Shown here piece after piece: positions 14,633 to 23,202 of a DNA stretch of 40,246 nucleotides. The notes beneath the pieces are model-generated. The model was not told where the DNA came from. It was given only the letters and a program-made list of their open reading frames with translations, and made no database searches. The stretch is from Candidatus Hydrogenedens terephthalaticus JGI OTU-1 (lineage in GTDB: Bacteria; Hydrogenedentota; Hydrogenedentia; Hydrogenedentales; Hydrogenedentaceae), in NCBI GenBank assembly GCA_000493945.1, contig AWNW01000028.1:1-40246 (forward strand). The letters run 5' to 3'. A program made the position numbers and the translations under genes. Position 1 is the first letter of the stretch. Each line of letters starts with the position of its first letter.

Positions 14633-14833
14633 ATTACTTTTCCTTTTTAATATTGACTACTTAATATTATACGAATTTGTTAACGATTTTATCTCATTAT
14701 ACAAACAAATTGAGAAAAAAATAAATTTACTTTCTTTGTATATAGGTATAGTTCTGTTTGCTTTTGAAATGGTGATTTTCTTAATCTAACTATGAATTAA
14801 AGATAAAATTACTAACAACAGGAGACGAGTATT
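14633..14833. other. Divergent intergenic region between DUF1318 gene and DegT gene
   Basis: 201 AT-rich bases that must hold promoters for both genes. On the minus strand a TATAAT lies at 14671-14666, about 35 bases before the DUF1318 start, without a clear -35. On the plus strand TATAGT-like sequence near 14747 is the best -10 candidate. No operator repeat stands out. Confidence 0.3.
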
Positions 14834-16045
14834 ATGGGGAATATAAGTGAACTTGCTATATTAGGTGGAGAACCTGTAAGACCTGCCGAAAAGAAATGGC
14901 CTACCTGGCCTGTCTTTGATGAACACGAACGAAATGCTATTTTGGAAGTCCTTGAAAGTGGAAAATGGTTTTATGGTGAAAAAGTAAAACAATTCGAGGA
15001 AGCCTATTCACAGTTTCAAAAAGCAAAATATTGCGTCTCTTGTAATAGCGGAACAACGGCATTGGAAATAACATTACAGGCAATAGGATTGAAACCCGGT
15101 GAGGAGGTTATCGTTCCTCCGTATACATTTATTGCAACGGCTTCGGCTGTTGTGCGTATGGGAGGAGTTCCTATTTTTGTGGATGTAGATGACACATGGT
15201 GTATCGACCCGGACCTAATAGAATCGGCAATTACACCTCGAACCAGAGCCATAATTCCGGTTCACTTTGGTGGAAGAATCTGTGATATGGATAAAATTAA
15301 TGCAGTAGCACAAAAACACAATCTTGTTGTGATTGAAGATGCCTGTCATGCATGGGGTGGAGCGTGGGAAGGCAAGAGAGCAGGGACATTAGGGCTTGGA
15401 GGTGTGTTCAGTTTCCAGATGTCAAAAAATATTACTGCGGGCGAAGGCGGTGCTATTGTTACCGATGATGAAAATTTTGCAGATACCTGCCGTTCTATAA
15501 GCAATTGCGGGAGGTCAAAAACAGGTCCCTGGTATTATCATGAACGAATTGGAACTAATGTCCGAATGAATGAGTTTACAGCGAATATTCTATTAGCCCA
15601 GTTGTCGCGTGCTGAAAAGCAGTTTCAGGTTCGAGAAGCAAATGGGACATATCTTACCCAAGCATTAATGGGAATACCGGGTATTTATCCTCAACCTTTA
15701 AGCAATCGGATTACACGAAGGGCATATCACCTTATTTGTATCCGCGTCAAGGAGGAAGAATTGGGGTGCTCTCGGGAGCAGTTTGTAAAAGCAGTACAGG
15801 CGGAAGGATTACCTTTAACATCTGGTTACCCGTATCCAATTTACAAACAACCTGCATTCCAGAATGCGGGTTTTTATGATTATTCAAAAACATATTGTCC
15901 AATAGCAGAGGATTTATGTTATAAGAGTGGGACATGGATACCCCATCACATTTTACTGGGTAAAGAAAAAGATATGGAAGATATTGTAAAAATCATCCGT
16001 AAGGTGCAGGAACATGCTCCAAAATTGAGGGAATTAAATGTCTAA
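14834..16045 (+). CDS. DegT/DnrJ/EryC1/StrS-family PLP aminotransferase (nucleotide-sugar aminotransferase)
   Basis: 403 residues with the full fold of the family: NSGTTALEITLQAIGLKPGEEVIVPPYTFIATASAV, the cofactor-stacking Asp region IEDACHAWGG (168-177), and the PLP lysine in FQMSKNITAGEGG (Lys198). Members transaminate 3- or 4-keto nucleotide sugars to amino sugars (perosamine, bacillosamine, desosamine types) or make AHBA. The exact sugar cannot be read. The start ATG 14834 has GGAGACGAG 8 bases before it. The gene precedes a GT-C/TPR protein by 53 bases in the same direction, which fits synthesis of an amino sugar donor for surface or filament glycan, but that use is inference. Confidence 0.9.
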   Translation: MGNISELAILGGEPVRPAEKKWPTWPVFDEHERNAILEVLESGKWFYGEKVKQFEEAYSQFQKAKYCVSCNSGTTALEITLQAIGLKPGEEVIVPPYTFIATASAVVRMGGVPIFVDVDDTWCIDPDLIESAITPRTRAIIPVHFGGRICDMDKINAVAQKHNLVVIEDACHAWGGAWEGKRAGTLGLGGVFSFQMSKNITAGEGGAIVTDDENFADTCRSISNCGRSKTGPWYYHERIGTNVRMNEFTANILLAQLSRAEKQFQVREANGTYLTQALMGIPGIYPQPLSNRITRRAYHLICIRVKEEELGCSREQFVKAVQAEGLPLTSGYPYPIYKQPAFQNAGFYDYSKTYCPIAEDLCYKSGTWIPHHILLGKEKDMEDIVKIIRKVQEHAPKLRELNV

Positions 16046-16098
16046 GATGTTTTTTCCATATCAGCCCTATCTGGTTCGTCTTATAAGTCCGACCTATC

Positions 16099-19000
16099 AT
16101 GAATAAAAGGATTTTTCATATTAATAAGCAAATTATCGGGATATTATTAATTCTTTTAATAGGGTTAGGGATAAGGGTCGCTTACTTATCAGATGCAATT
16201 CAGAACCCGGATTTTTCAGCACCACTCCACGATGCAGAATTTAAAGATTACTGGGCAAGGGCTATTCTGTCCGGTGATTACACACCTCCGAGAAATGAGG
16301 GAAACCCATTTATGGAAGGACACCCCCTTCCCAATCCACCGGGGTATCCTTTGTTTCTTGCGTTAATTTATTGGCTAACGGGAGGTAGTTATCTTGCCGT
16401 GCGGTGGGTTCAAATTTCTATCGGACTTTTTAATATATTCCTTGTATATTTGTTAGGCAAAAACCTGTTTGATTATAGAGCCGGACTTTTTTCTGCATTA
16501 GGAGTTGCTACCTATTGGGCATTTGTCCACTATGATATGGAACTTAATCAGCTTACAATCTATATAGCCGTAAATTTATTATGTTTCAATCTACTTTTAC
16601 AGGCACATAAAAAAAACAAATTGGGACTGCTTCCTTTTGCGGGTTTTGTATTTGGAATGGGGGCATGGTTCCGTGGTGAAGTGTTTGTTCTCATTTTACC
16701 TTTAACGATATTCGTTATATTTCTTTTTTATAATTCAAGACAACTAAAAGTTTGTATTTATGCAGGATTAGTATTTAGTATTTCTGCCCTACTGCCTATA
16801 ATTCCGTTATCTTCATATAACTATTATCGCTGTGGTTCATTTACTTCTGGCTCACATAACAGTGAATGTAGCATTTCTATAGCTTTTCATCCGTATACCC
16901 CAGAGTATGGTTCATATACTCCTGAAATGCTTCGATGGCTAAATAAAACACCGGAGGATACAGTAGAAATATTTGATTTGGATGGAATGACCCAGGGTTT
17001 GGGAAAAGAATTGGGATTAGGTCGAAGGGTAACTTATAAGGAATGGAAGGATTACCTTATTTCAGGTGCTATACACAATATAAAGGAATACCCCTGGCTC
17101 AATTTTAAAAAATGCTTAAAGCGGTTTCTATGGACATTTTCTCCTCAGGAATTGGACGAGAATAAAGTAATTTATTACGAGCGTGAAGTTTCTACAATTC
17201 TTAAATATCTGCCTCGTTTCCCTCTCCCGATGAGTTTATTCACTTTAAGTCTTGTTTTGCTTGTTATTTTGTTCTTATCAAAGCGAACCCAAAAGATAAA
17301 GATACCTATTACCTCATGGAAGTTCTTATTCGTTTTACTGTTCTTTGTTGCAATAAATATCAGTGTTTTTTCACTTTTGATAGCGGGAAGTCGCTACCGT
17401 GTGTCCCTTATACCATATTTTTTCATCTTAGGGGGTGTTGTTTTTTCTTCGTTATCGGAAACAATACAGAAAAAGAAATGGGATTTGTCTACTTTGATTA
17501 TTTTAGGTTTCATTATCCTATTCTCGTTAGCCCATATTCCGTTTTTTAATTATCAGCCCAATCGTTCTCGTTGGTTGGATGAGAGACGAAAATGTTATCA
17601 GAGGATTGGCAAGATAGAGGATGGAATAAGATTTTTTGAAGGGTGGTTGGAGAAACATTCAGATGCAGATGCTCATTATCATGCAGGGGTGCTTTATTAT
17701 GAACGGAATGAACTGACGAAAGCAGAAGAACATCTTTACGCATGTCTTAAAATATGTCCTGACCATCCATCTGCTCCGTATAATTTAGGTTTAGTTTTTG
17801 CAAAAAGAGGAGATTGGACAAATGCGGAGAAGTATTTTAAGGAGGCAGTAAAAAGAAATCCGAACAAGGCAGATATGTGGTTTGCATTGGGTTGGGCAAC
17901 TGAAAATATCGGAGATACGGTTACTGCGTTAGAGAAATACACACATGCGTTAACTATAAACCCGTTACATGTGCAAACATTAAATCACAGTGCTGTGATA
18001 ATGTTTCAAAGAGGGGAACGAGAGTCTGCAAAAAAATATCTTGAAAAAGCAATTAGCATTGCTCCTAATTATGTAGATGCTCGGTTTAATTTGGGACAGA
18101 TTCTATTAGCGGAACGAAAACCTGCAGATGCCTTGAAGCAATTTATGGCTATTACAGGAAGATATTCATCGGAACATGAATTATTGAAAAGTATAGGTTT
18201 ATGCTATGTTCAAATGCAGGATTACAAGGAAGCACTGAAATATCTCTTAAAAGCGAAGGAGATAAAACCAGAGCAATGGGATGATGAATCTATTCTTGCT
18301 GTTTGTTATGCAGGGATGGGAATGAGGGAGAAATGTATTCAGACTATTGAAGGATTAAAGGAGAAACCATTTAATTCCATGCAGGTTTTTAATTTAGGTC
18401 ATGCATGGGAGTTGCTGGGGGAATGGGAGAAAGCAGAAACTTATTTCAGGACCGTTATTGAAAAAGACAGAAATAATGCAGACGCATGGGCAGGGTTAGG
18501 AAATATCTCTTTAATGCGTGGAGATAAAGACACTGCTTATATATATTTTAAAAAGGCATTGGAAATTAATCCCCATCAAGTTGGGGCGTGGTTTAATTTA
18601 ATCCTATCATGGGTAGAAAATCGGGAATGGGAAAAAGCAAAGGCACAGTTAGTAGAGTTTATAAACTATTATCCGGAGCATATAGAGGCACATTATAATT
18701 TAGGGATTGTAAATGAAGCATTAGGGAATAGGGAAGATGCAAAAAAATCATACGATAAGGTGCTGGAAAAGAAATCCGACCATCCCGGGGCTTTGTTTTC
18801 CCGTGCTACCATCGCTCTATCTGAAATGGATTTAGAAAAGGCACAGGAACTGTTTGAAAAACTTAAACCTGTGGAACCCTTTAAATCTTTATATCATTTG
18901 GGTATTGTTTATACATTAAAAGAAAATTGGGAAATGTCACATGAATGTTTTCTAAAATCTTTCTTTATAAATCCACAACCATTTTTTGATGATTATATAT

Positions 19001-20160
19001 ATGCATTCAATATTGGCAGAAGTTATGAACGACTTGATTGCTTGTATGAAGCAGAAAATTTCTACCGTATTTCTTTCGGATTGAATAATGATTTTGTAGA
19101 TGTTAAAGATGCCCTCTCCTTTCTTCTTTTTCAACAAGGAAATATAGAAGAAGCCTATTTTTTGTTAAATTCAATGTTCTTGCATCAAATACCTACCAAC
19201 TGGTCATATTACCACTTTTCCCTTGTTTGGGACAGTATGAGTGAACCCGAAATAGCATTAAGTTTTGCAGAAAAAGCTAAAATGATTATGCCAAATCAAT
19301 CGCCAATTCTACATCAATTAGGTGCTTTGCACCGCAAATTAAAAAATTATGATCTTGCCGAACAATACCTGGAGCAAGCGAAGGCTCTTAATCCGAATGA
19401 TGCAACGATTACAAAAACATTAGCGTTTTTACAATCAGACCGCGAGCGGTATAAGGAAGCAAAAGAACTGTTTACAACTTGTACCGATTTACTTCCTGAT
19501 GATCCGGAAGTTTATGAAGGACTTGCAGATGTCTTTGTGAAAATTGGTGAATTGAAACAGGCAGAAAAATACTATCGAAAAGCATTAGAAATTAAGGATA
19601 GTCCCACTGTGATTAACAAGTTAGGATTATTACTGGCGGATTTGAATAAAGTATTTGAAAGTGTCGGACTGTTAGAAGTAGCGATTAAATATTTTCCAGA
19701 TGATGCTATTACTCTTACACGACTTGCAGACCTGAAAGTAATTTTACACTCAGATATGGATGCAAAAATACTTTATGAAAAGGCACTGGCAATAGATACA
19801 CAAAATTATCTAACTCATAGAAATTATGCAGATCTATTAGTCCGTTCAGGTGAATATGAACTTGCTGAAAAACACTATAAACTTGCATTAGAACTTCAAC
19901 CGAAAGACACTGCCGCTCAAGCAGGATTAGGATTGCTTTATGCCCGTATGAATAAATATGAAGAAGCAAAAAAGTATTTAATCCCTCTGGCTCAAATAAA
20001 AACGGATTTACTTAATGTAAACCAACAACTGGCTATGATATTCCTTTCTGAAAATCAACCCCAAAAAGCCATTAAATATATAAAGCGATGTATCCTTGCC
20101 CAGCCAGATCGTAAAGAGTTTCGGGAATTATTAGAGCAGGCTACTCAGATGAAGCAGTAG
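16099..20160 (+). CDS. Giant GT-C-fold glycosyltransferase (PMT/ArnT-like) fused to about 24 TPR repeats
   Basis: 1353 residues. The first ~490 residues are an integral membrane GT-C domain: a TM helix at 11-29, an acidic loop motif HDAEFKDYWARAIL (44-57; candidate metal/phosphosugar-binding Asp45/Glu47), a PNPPGYPLF turn, and about ten further TM segments to ~485. Residues ~500-1350 are TPR repeats (34-residue units with W-x-x-L-G / A-x-x-x-F / P patterns), on the order of 24. GT-C enzymes use lipid-phosphate sugars and act on the outer face of the membrane; the TPRs likely recruit a protein or assembly partner. Start ATG 16099 has no clear ribosome site; a 19-codon frame at 16047 overlaps it and could couple translation. 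The end overlaps the opposing SGNH gene by 20 bases. Confidence 0.85.
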   Translation: MNKRIFHINKQIIGILLILLIGLGIRVAYLSDAIQNPDFSAPLHDAEFKDYWARAILSGDYTPPRNEGNPFMEGHPLPNPPGYPLFLALIYWLTGGSYLAVRWVQISIGLFNIFLVYLLGKNLFDYRAGLFSALGVATYWAFVHYDMELNQLTIYIAVNLLCFNLLLQAHKKNKLGLLPFAGFVFGMGAWFRGEVFVLILPLTIFVIFLFYNSRQLKVCIYAGLVFSISALLPIIPLSSYNYYRCGSFTSGSHNSECSISIAFHPYTPEYGSYTPEMLRWLNKTPEDTVEIFDLDGMTQGLGKELGLGRRVTYKEWKDYLISGAIHNIKEYPWLNFKKCLKRFLWTFSPQELDENKVIYYEREVSTILKYLPRFPLPMSLFTLSLVLLVILFLSKRTQKIKIPITSWKFLFVLLFFVAINISVFSLLIAGSRYRVSLIPYFFILGGVVFSSLSETIQKKKWDLSTLIILGFIILFSLAHIPFFNYQPNRSRWLDERRKCYQRIGKIEDGIRFFEGWLEKHSDADAHYHAGVLYYERNELTKAEEHLYACLKICPDHPSAPYNLGLVFAKRGDWTNAEKYFKEAVKRNPNKADMWFALGWATENIGDTVTALEKYTHALTINPLHVQTLNHSAVIMFQRGERESAKKYLEKAISIAPNYVDARFNLGQILLAERKPADALKQFMAITGRYSSEHELLKSIGLCYVQMQDYKEALKYLLKAKEIKPEQWDDESILAVCYAGMGMREKCIQTIEGLKEKPFNSMQVFNLGHAWELLGEWEKAETYFRTVIEKDRNNADAWAGLGNISLMRGDKDTAYIYFKKALEINPHQVGAWFNLILSWVENREWEKAKAQLVEFINYYPEHIEAHYNLGIVNEALGNREDAKKSYDKVLEKKSDHPGALFSRATIALSEMDLEKAQELFEKLKPVEPFKSLYHLGIVYTLKENWEMSHECFLKSFFINPQPFFDDYIYAFNIGRSYERLDCLYEAENFYRISFGLNNDFVDVKDALSFLLFQQGNIEEAYFLLNSMFLHQIPTNWSYYHFSLVWDSMSEPEIALSFAEKAKMIMPNQSPILHQLGALHRKLKNYDLAEQYLEQAKALNPNDATITKTLAFLQSDRERYKEAKELFTTCTDLLPDDPEVYEGLADVFVKIGELKQAEKYYRKALEIKDSPTVINKLGLLLADLNKVFESVGLLEVAIKYFPDDAITLTRLADLKVILHSDMDAKILYEKALAIDTQNYLTHRNYADLLVRSGEYELAEKHYKLALELQPKDTAAQAGLGLLYARMNKYEEAKKYLIPLAQIKTDLLNVNQQLAMIFLSENQPQKAIKYIKRCILAQPDRKEFRELLEQATQMKQ

Positions 20161-21724
20161 AACTATTCGTTAACCCAAGTCTTTTTTCTAAATACGGAAT
20201 AAGTGTTTCTGCCATAATCTGGGCTTTAAGTTTTATTCCTTCCTGACGCATGTGGCAGATATCACCAAAATATTTCGTACTGGCGGGAATATTTTCTTCT
20301 ACAGGAACATAAAGGACAGAATTCTTTTTACAGTATTCTTTCAATATCTCATTGTATAGTTTCATCACATCACAGTATTGCTGGAAAGTAGAATGAGGGA
20401 ATCCCCATTCCTTCTCATAATAGAAATCATAATAATCACGGTCTTCGCTATTTAGTTTATTACGATAAGGAACGCCTATACTTGAAATACATACATCAAT
20501 ATTTCTCGAAAAGAAAACTTTGCAAAGGTAGTCAATATAATTAATAATAAATCGGTCTATATACGACTTTATTTCATCCTCGGGATAAGGAATGAGTATC
20601 CTCATCTGTTTGCGTACAAAGTGTGAGAGAAGGAAAGCAATTCGTGTTGTTAGTAGTGTATTGTCAAATGCTTCCTGAAACACCTCATACACTACATTGT
20701 TAATCCCTTCATACAAAATAATTAAATTCGGCTGAAGATATAAGTAATCCGGTAATTTGGCACAGTGCTTTTTTACTACCATCCCTGATACACCACAATT
20801 GAAAACTTCTATACGGTTGTCGCCAAAGTGTTTTTTCAATTCCTGTTCCAGAAATTTAGGATAAGTTTCCTGATTTGAGATTCCTTCCTCCGTAGTCGAA
20901 GCTCCAATACAAAGAATTCGAAAGACCCCCTTATCTTTTGGGACCTTAAAATCTCTATCCCGAAAACCAAAATTATTAATGCGGAACGGCATCTCTGTTG
21001 AATTGATATGAGGTATGTATGAGAAGTAATTCATATCCCATAAATCATTTATTGCTAATTTCTTTAATATGGGATTTATCCCCTCATTTTTACCTTTTTG
21101 GGGGTGAAGAAACACATGATAAGAGTAATCTTTTGATGTATCATGTATGGGGCAGAAAAAGAATTGGAGCGATTCTCCATTTATATTTTCGTTCCATAAA
21201 AAAGCGAGCCCTGCTTCAATCTTGCTTTTGGGAATTTGCTCAATAATTGTTTTGCATTCCGAAATGTGGGGAATAGTTTCCAGAGGCTTATTAATTGGAG
21301 AAAATATTAATTCAGAATTACTTTGATTTATTTCCATACGAAATTGATGTATATTGTAAATGTCACTAAAACTACTCTGAAAAGGTTCAATTTCTGTGAA
21401 ATATATCAGATAGCGATAACTCCACATTTCCAGAGGGTCCGTCTCAGGGTAACACCATGGCTCGCCGACTAACAATTGTTGAGGGACAAATTTATATTTC
21501 CCCTCACCATAATGCACACTTTCCTCAGTTCCACCATCCCATTCTTTGATTAACAATTCACCTTTGCGAATACGAACAAATTTGTTGGTTTTTTCGATAT
21601 GTTTCCATCTTAATCGTTCAAATAACTCTAACGATAAGCAGATAACAATAATCCAAAATAAAATAAAAAAACCATAACCTAAAATATAAACAATTTTTCT
21701 CTTTTTTTTAGATTTTAACTCCAT
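20141..21724 (-). CDS. Membrane-anchored SGNH/GDSL hydrolase (paralogue A)
   Basis: 527 residues. One TM anchor at 11-34, then a ~220-residue N-terminal extracytoplasmic region without known motifs, then NNFGFRDRD (250-258) introducing the SGNH core. Block I is CIGASTTEEG (Ser276 nucleophile; GAS in place of the usual GDS), block II NCGVSGM, block III EGINNV (Asn kept), and block V GDICHMRQEG with D-x-C-H. SGNH enzymes are esterases or acetyltransferases acting on glycans and lipids. The ATG overlaps the TAA of the upstream gene by one base (TAATG), so translation is coupled. Its tail overlaps the opposing TPR gene by 20 bases. Confidence 0.85.
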   Translation of the reverse strand: MELKSKKKRKIVYILGYGFFILFWIIVICLSLELFERLRWKHIEKTNKFVRIRKGELLIKEWDGGTEESVHYGEGKYKFVPQQLLVGEPWCYPETDPLEMWSYRYLIYFTEIEPFQSSFSDIYNIHQFRMEINQSNSELIFSPINKPLETIPHISECKTIIEQIPKSKIEAGLAFLWNENINGESLQFFFCPIHDTSKDYSYHVFLHPQKGKNEGINPILKKLAINDLWDMNYFSYIPHINSTEMPFRINNFGFRDRDFKVPKDKGVFRILCIGASTTEEGISNQETYPKFLEQELKKHFGDNRIEVFNCGVSGMVVKKHCAKLPDYLYLQPNLIILYEGINNVVYEVFQEAFDNTLLTTRIAFLLSHFVRKQMRILIPYPEDEIKSYIDRFIINYIDYLCKVFFSRNIDVCISSIGVPYRNKLNSEDRDYYDFYYEKEWGFPHSTFQQYCDVMKLYNEILKEYCKKNSVLYVPVEENIPASTKYFGDICHMRQEGIKLKAQIMAETLIPYLEKRLGLTNSSTASSE

Positions 21725-23202
21725 TAATTTTTCCCCAAATGTGCTTTAATATATTTCACCAAATATGGTGTTGCTAATTCCGATTTTTTTTGTATTCCTT
21801 CCAATTTTTGATGACATAAATCATTAAAATAGGATGGAGGTTCATTCTGAAACATTTCATACATGGGGATATACAAAATATTTCCATTGTTAAACTTTTC
21901 GTTTAATAGTTTATTATATATGTTAAGGACACGGCTATACATACGGTAATTTATAAAATCACCTCCCCACCATTTTTTTGTAACAAACTGGAAGTAATCT
22001 TTTTCTTGTCGTGTCATCGAGGAATAATTAGGTGCGGGCATACTCATTATTGCAAAAAATACACCTTTTTGCCGAAGATACTTCTCTATTTTTTCTACTT
22101 GACTTAATATATCTTTGTTAATATCATGCTGTATTTGTGTATCATTGGGTAGAAAGAGTAGAGGACAAATATTTCGGCATAAATTCGATTGTATAAGGAT
22201 TTTTTTAATTCCTTTCAAATGATTTAACCAGTAAGGTAATAGGATGTGCGTTATATCATTTGTCCCTTCACAATAAACAAGCAGGTTCGGTTCCATTAAT
22301 AGATAATCGGGCAATCGTAGCCATAGTTTGTTAGCAGAAATACCCGGTATCCCACCGTTAATCACCTCAATTTTATACTGTTCATGGAACTGTTCTGATA
22401 AAAATTTTTCTATCATATTCGGATAGGTTTCTTGCTCTGTCGGACCCTCTTCTGTGGTTGAACCACCTATACATACAATTCGGAACACATCTGGCGGTTT
22501 AGGAACTACAACATCTTCATCGCGGAAACCGAAATTATTTGTGTGAAATTCATAAGAAGGCAATTGTGCATGTTTTCTATATTCAAAATAAGGTATTTCC
22601 CAGATATTGTTCTCATCCTTTGTATTTTGTAGATGATGGTTATTTTCTACTTTGTGCCCGCATACGAATACCCCATGATTTTCCGTATCCGCGGAATAGT
22701 AAAGAAAAAGGTCTGAAATATTTCTGTTTTCTACGGTAAAAGAAGCATAATATTTTGAAAAAACACTTTGGTTGTTTACAGGGATTTCTTTTTCTAATTC
22801 CGTCAGTAGTTCGTCATCAAAGTAATTATTCGCATCAGGTTCAGGGAGATATACTTTCTTCTCTCCTTTATGTATATCCTTTATGAGTATAGAAATTTGG
22901 TATAAGGAGGAAAATAATTGTCGGTCATGTTCATCTAATTGCAGGAAAAATTCTACACGATTGGAATACCATTGAGACATATCCGGGGGAGGTAGTTTTT
23001 CTATTGATTGTAATATATCTCCTGAAACGACCTTACTTTGGCTCCATGGAGGCTGATTATTTAAAGAAGAAATGAGAGGATTTCTTTTCGCCACAAAATA
23101 TTCATATACTCGAATTGCACATTCGGCGAGTATAAATATCAAAATAAGCCATAGAAAGAAGATAAATATTTTGCCAATACTTTTTATGAAGCGATATTTC
23201 AT
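21724..23202 (-). CDS. Membrane-anchored SGNH/GDSL hydrolase (paralogue B)
   Basis: 492 residues built like its neighbour: TM anchor at 9-28, long N-terminal region, NNFGFRDED (222-230), then block I CIGGSTTEEG (Ser248), block II NGGIPGI, block III CEGTNDI, and block V NDLCHQKLEG. The two share so many landmarks (TTEEG-x-x-x-QETYP) that they are a tandem duplication with later divergence, the N-terminal halves now barely alike. A role as a paired glycan O-acyl esterase or acyltransferase outside the membrane is likely but unproven. Its start overlaps the GT-C/TPR gene stop by four bases (ATGA). Confidence 0.85.
   Translation of the reverse strand: MKYRFIKSIGKIFIFFLWLILIFILAECAIRVYEYFVAKRNPLISSLNNQPPWSQSKVVSGDILQSIEKLPPPDMSQWYSNRVEFFLQLDEHDRQLFSSLYQISILIKDIHKGEKKVYLPEPDANNYFDDELLTELEKEIPVNNQSVFSKYYASFTVENRNISDLFLYYSADTENHGVFVCGHKVENNHHLQNTKDENNIWEIPYFEYRKHAQLPSYEFHTNNFGFRDEDVVVPKPPDVFRIVCIGGSTTEEGPTEQETYPNMIEKFLSEQFHEQYKIEVINGGIPGISANKLWLRLPDYLLMEPNLLVYCEGTNDITHILLPYWLNHLKGIKKILIQSNLCRNICPLLFLPNDTQIQHDINKDILSQVEKIEKYLRQKGVFFAIMSMPAPNYSSMTRQEKDYFQFVTKKWWGGDFINYRMYSRVLNIYNKLLNEKFNNGNILYIPMYEMFQNEPPSYFNDLCHQKLEGIQKKSELATPYLVKYIKAHLGKN

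Noticed and set aside
16047..16106. A 19-codon ORF overlapping the start of the GT-C/TPR gene
   Set aside because: It has no ribosome site and no recognisable product; kept only as a possible coupling frame in the gene entry.
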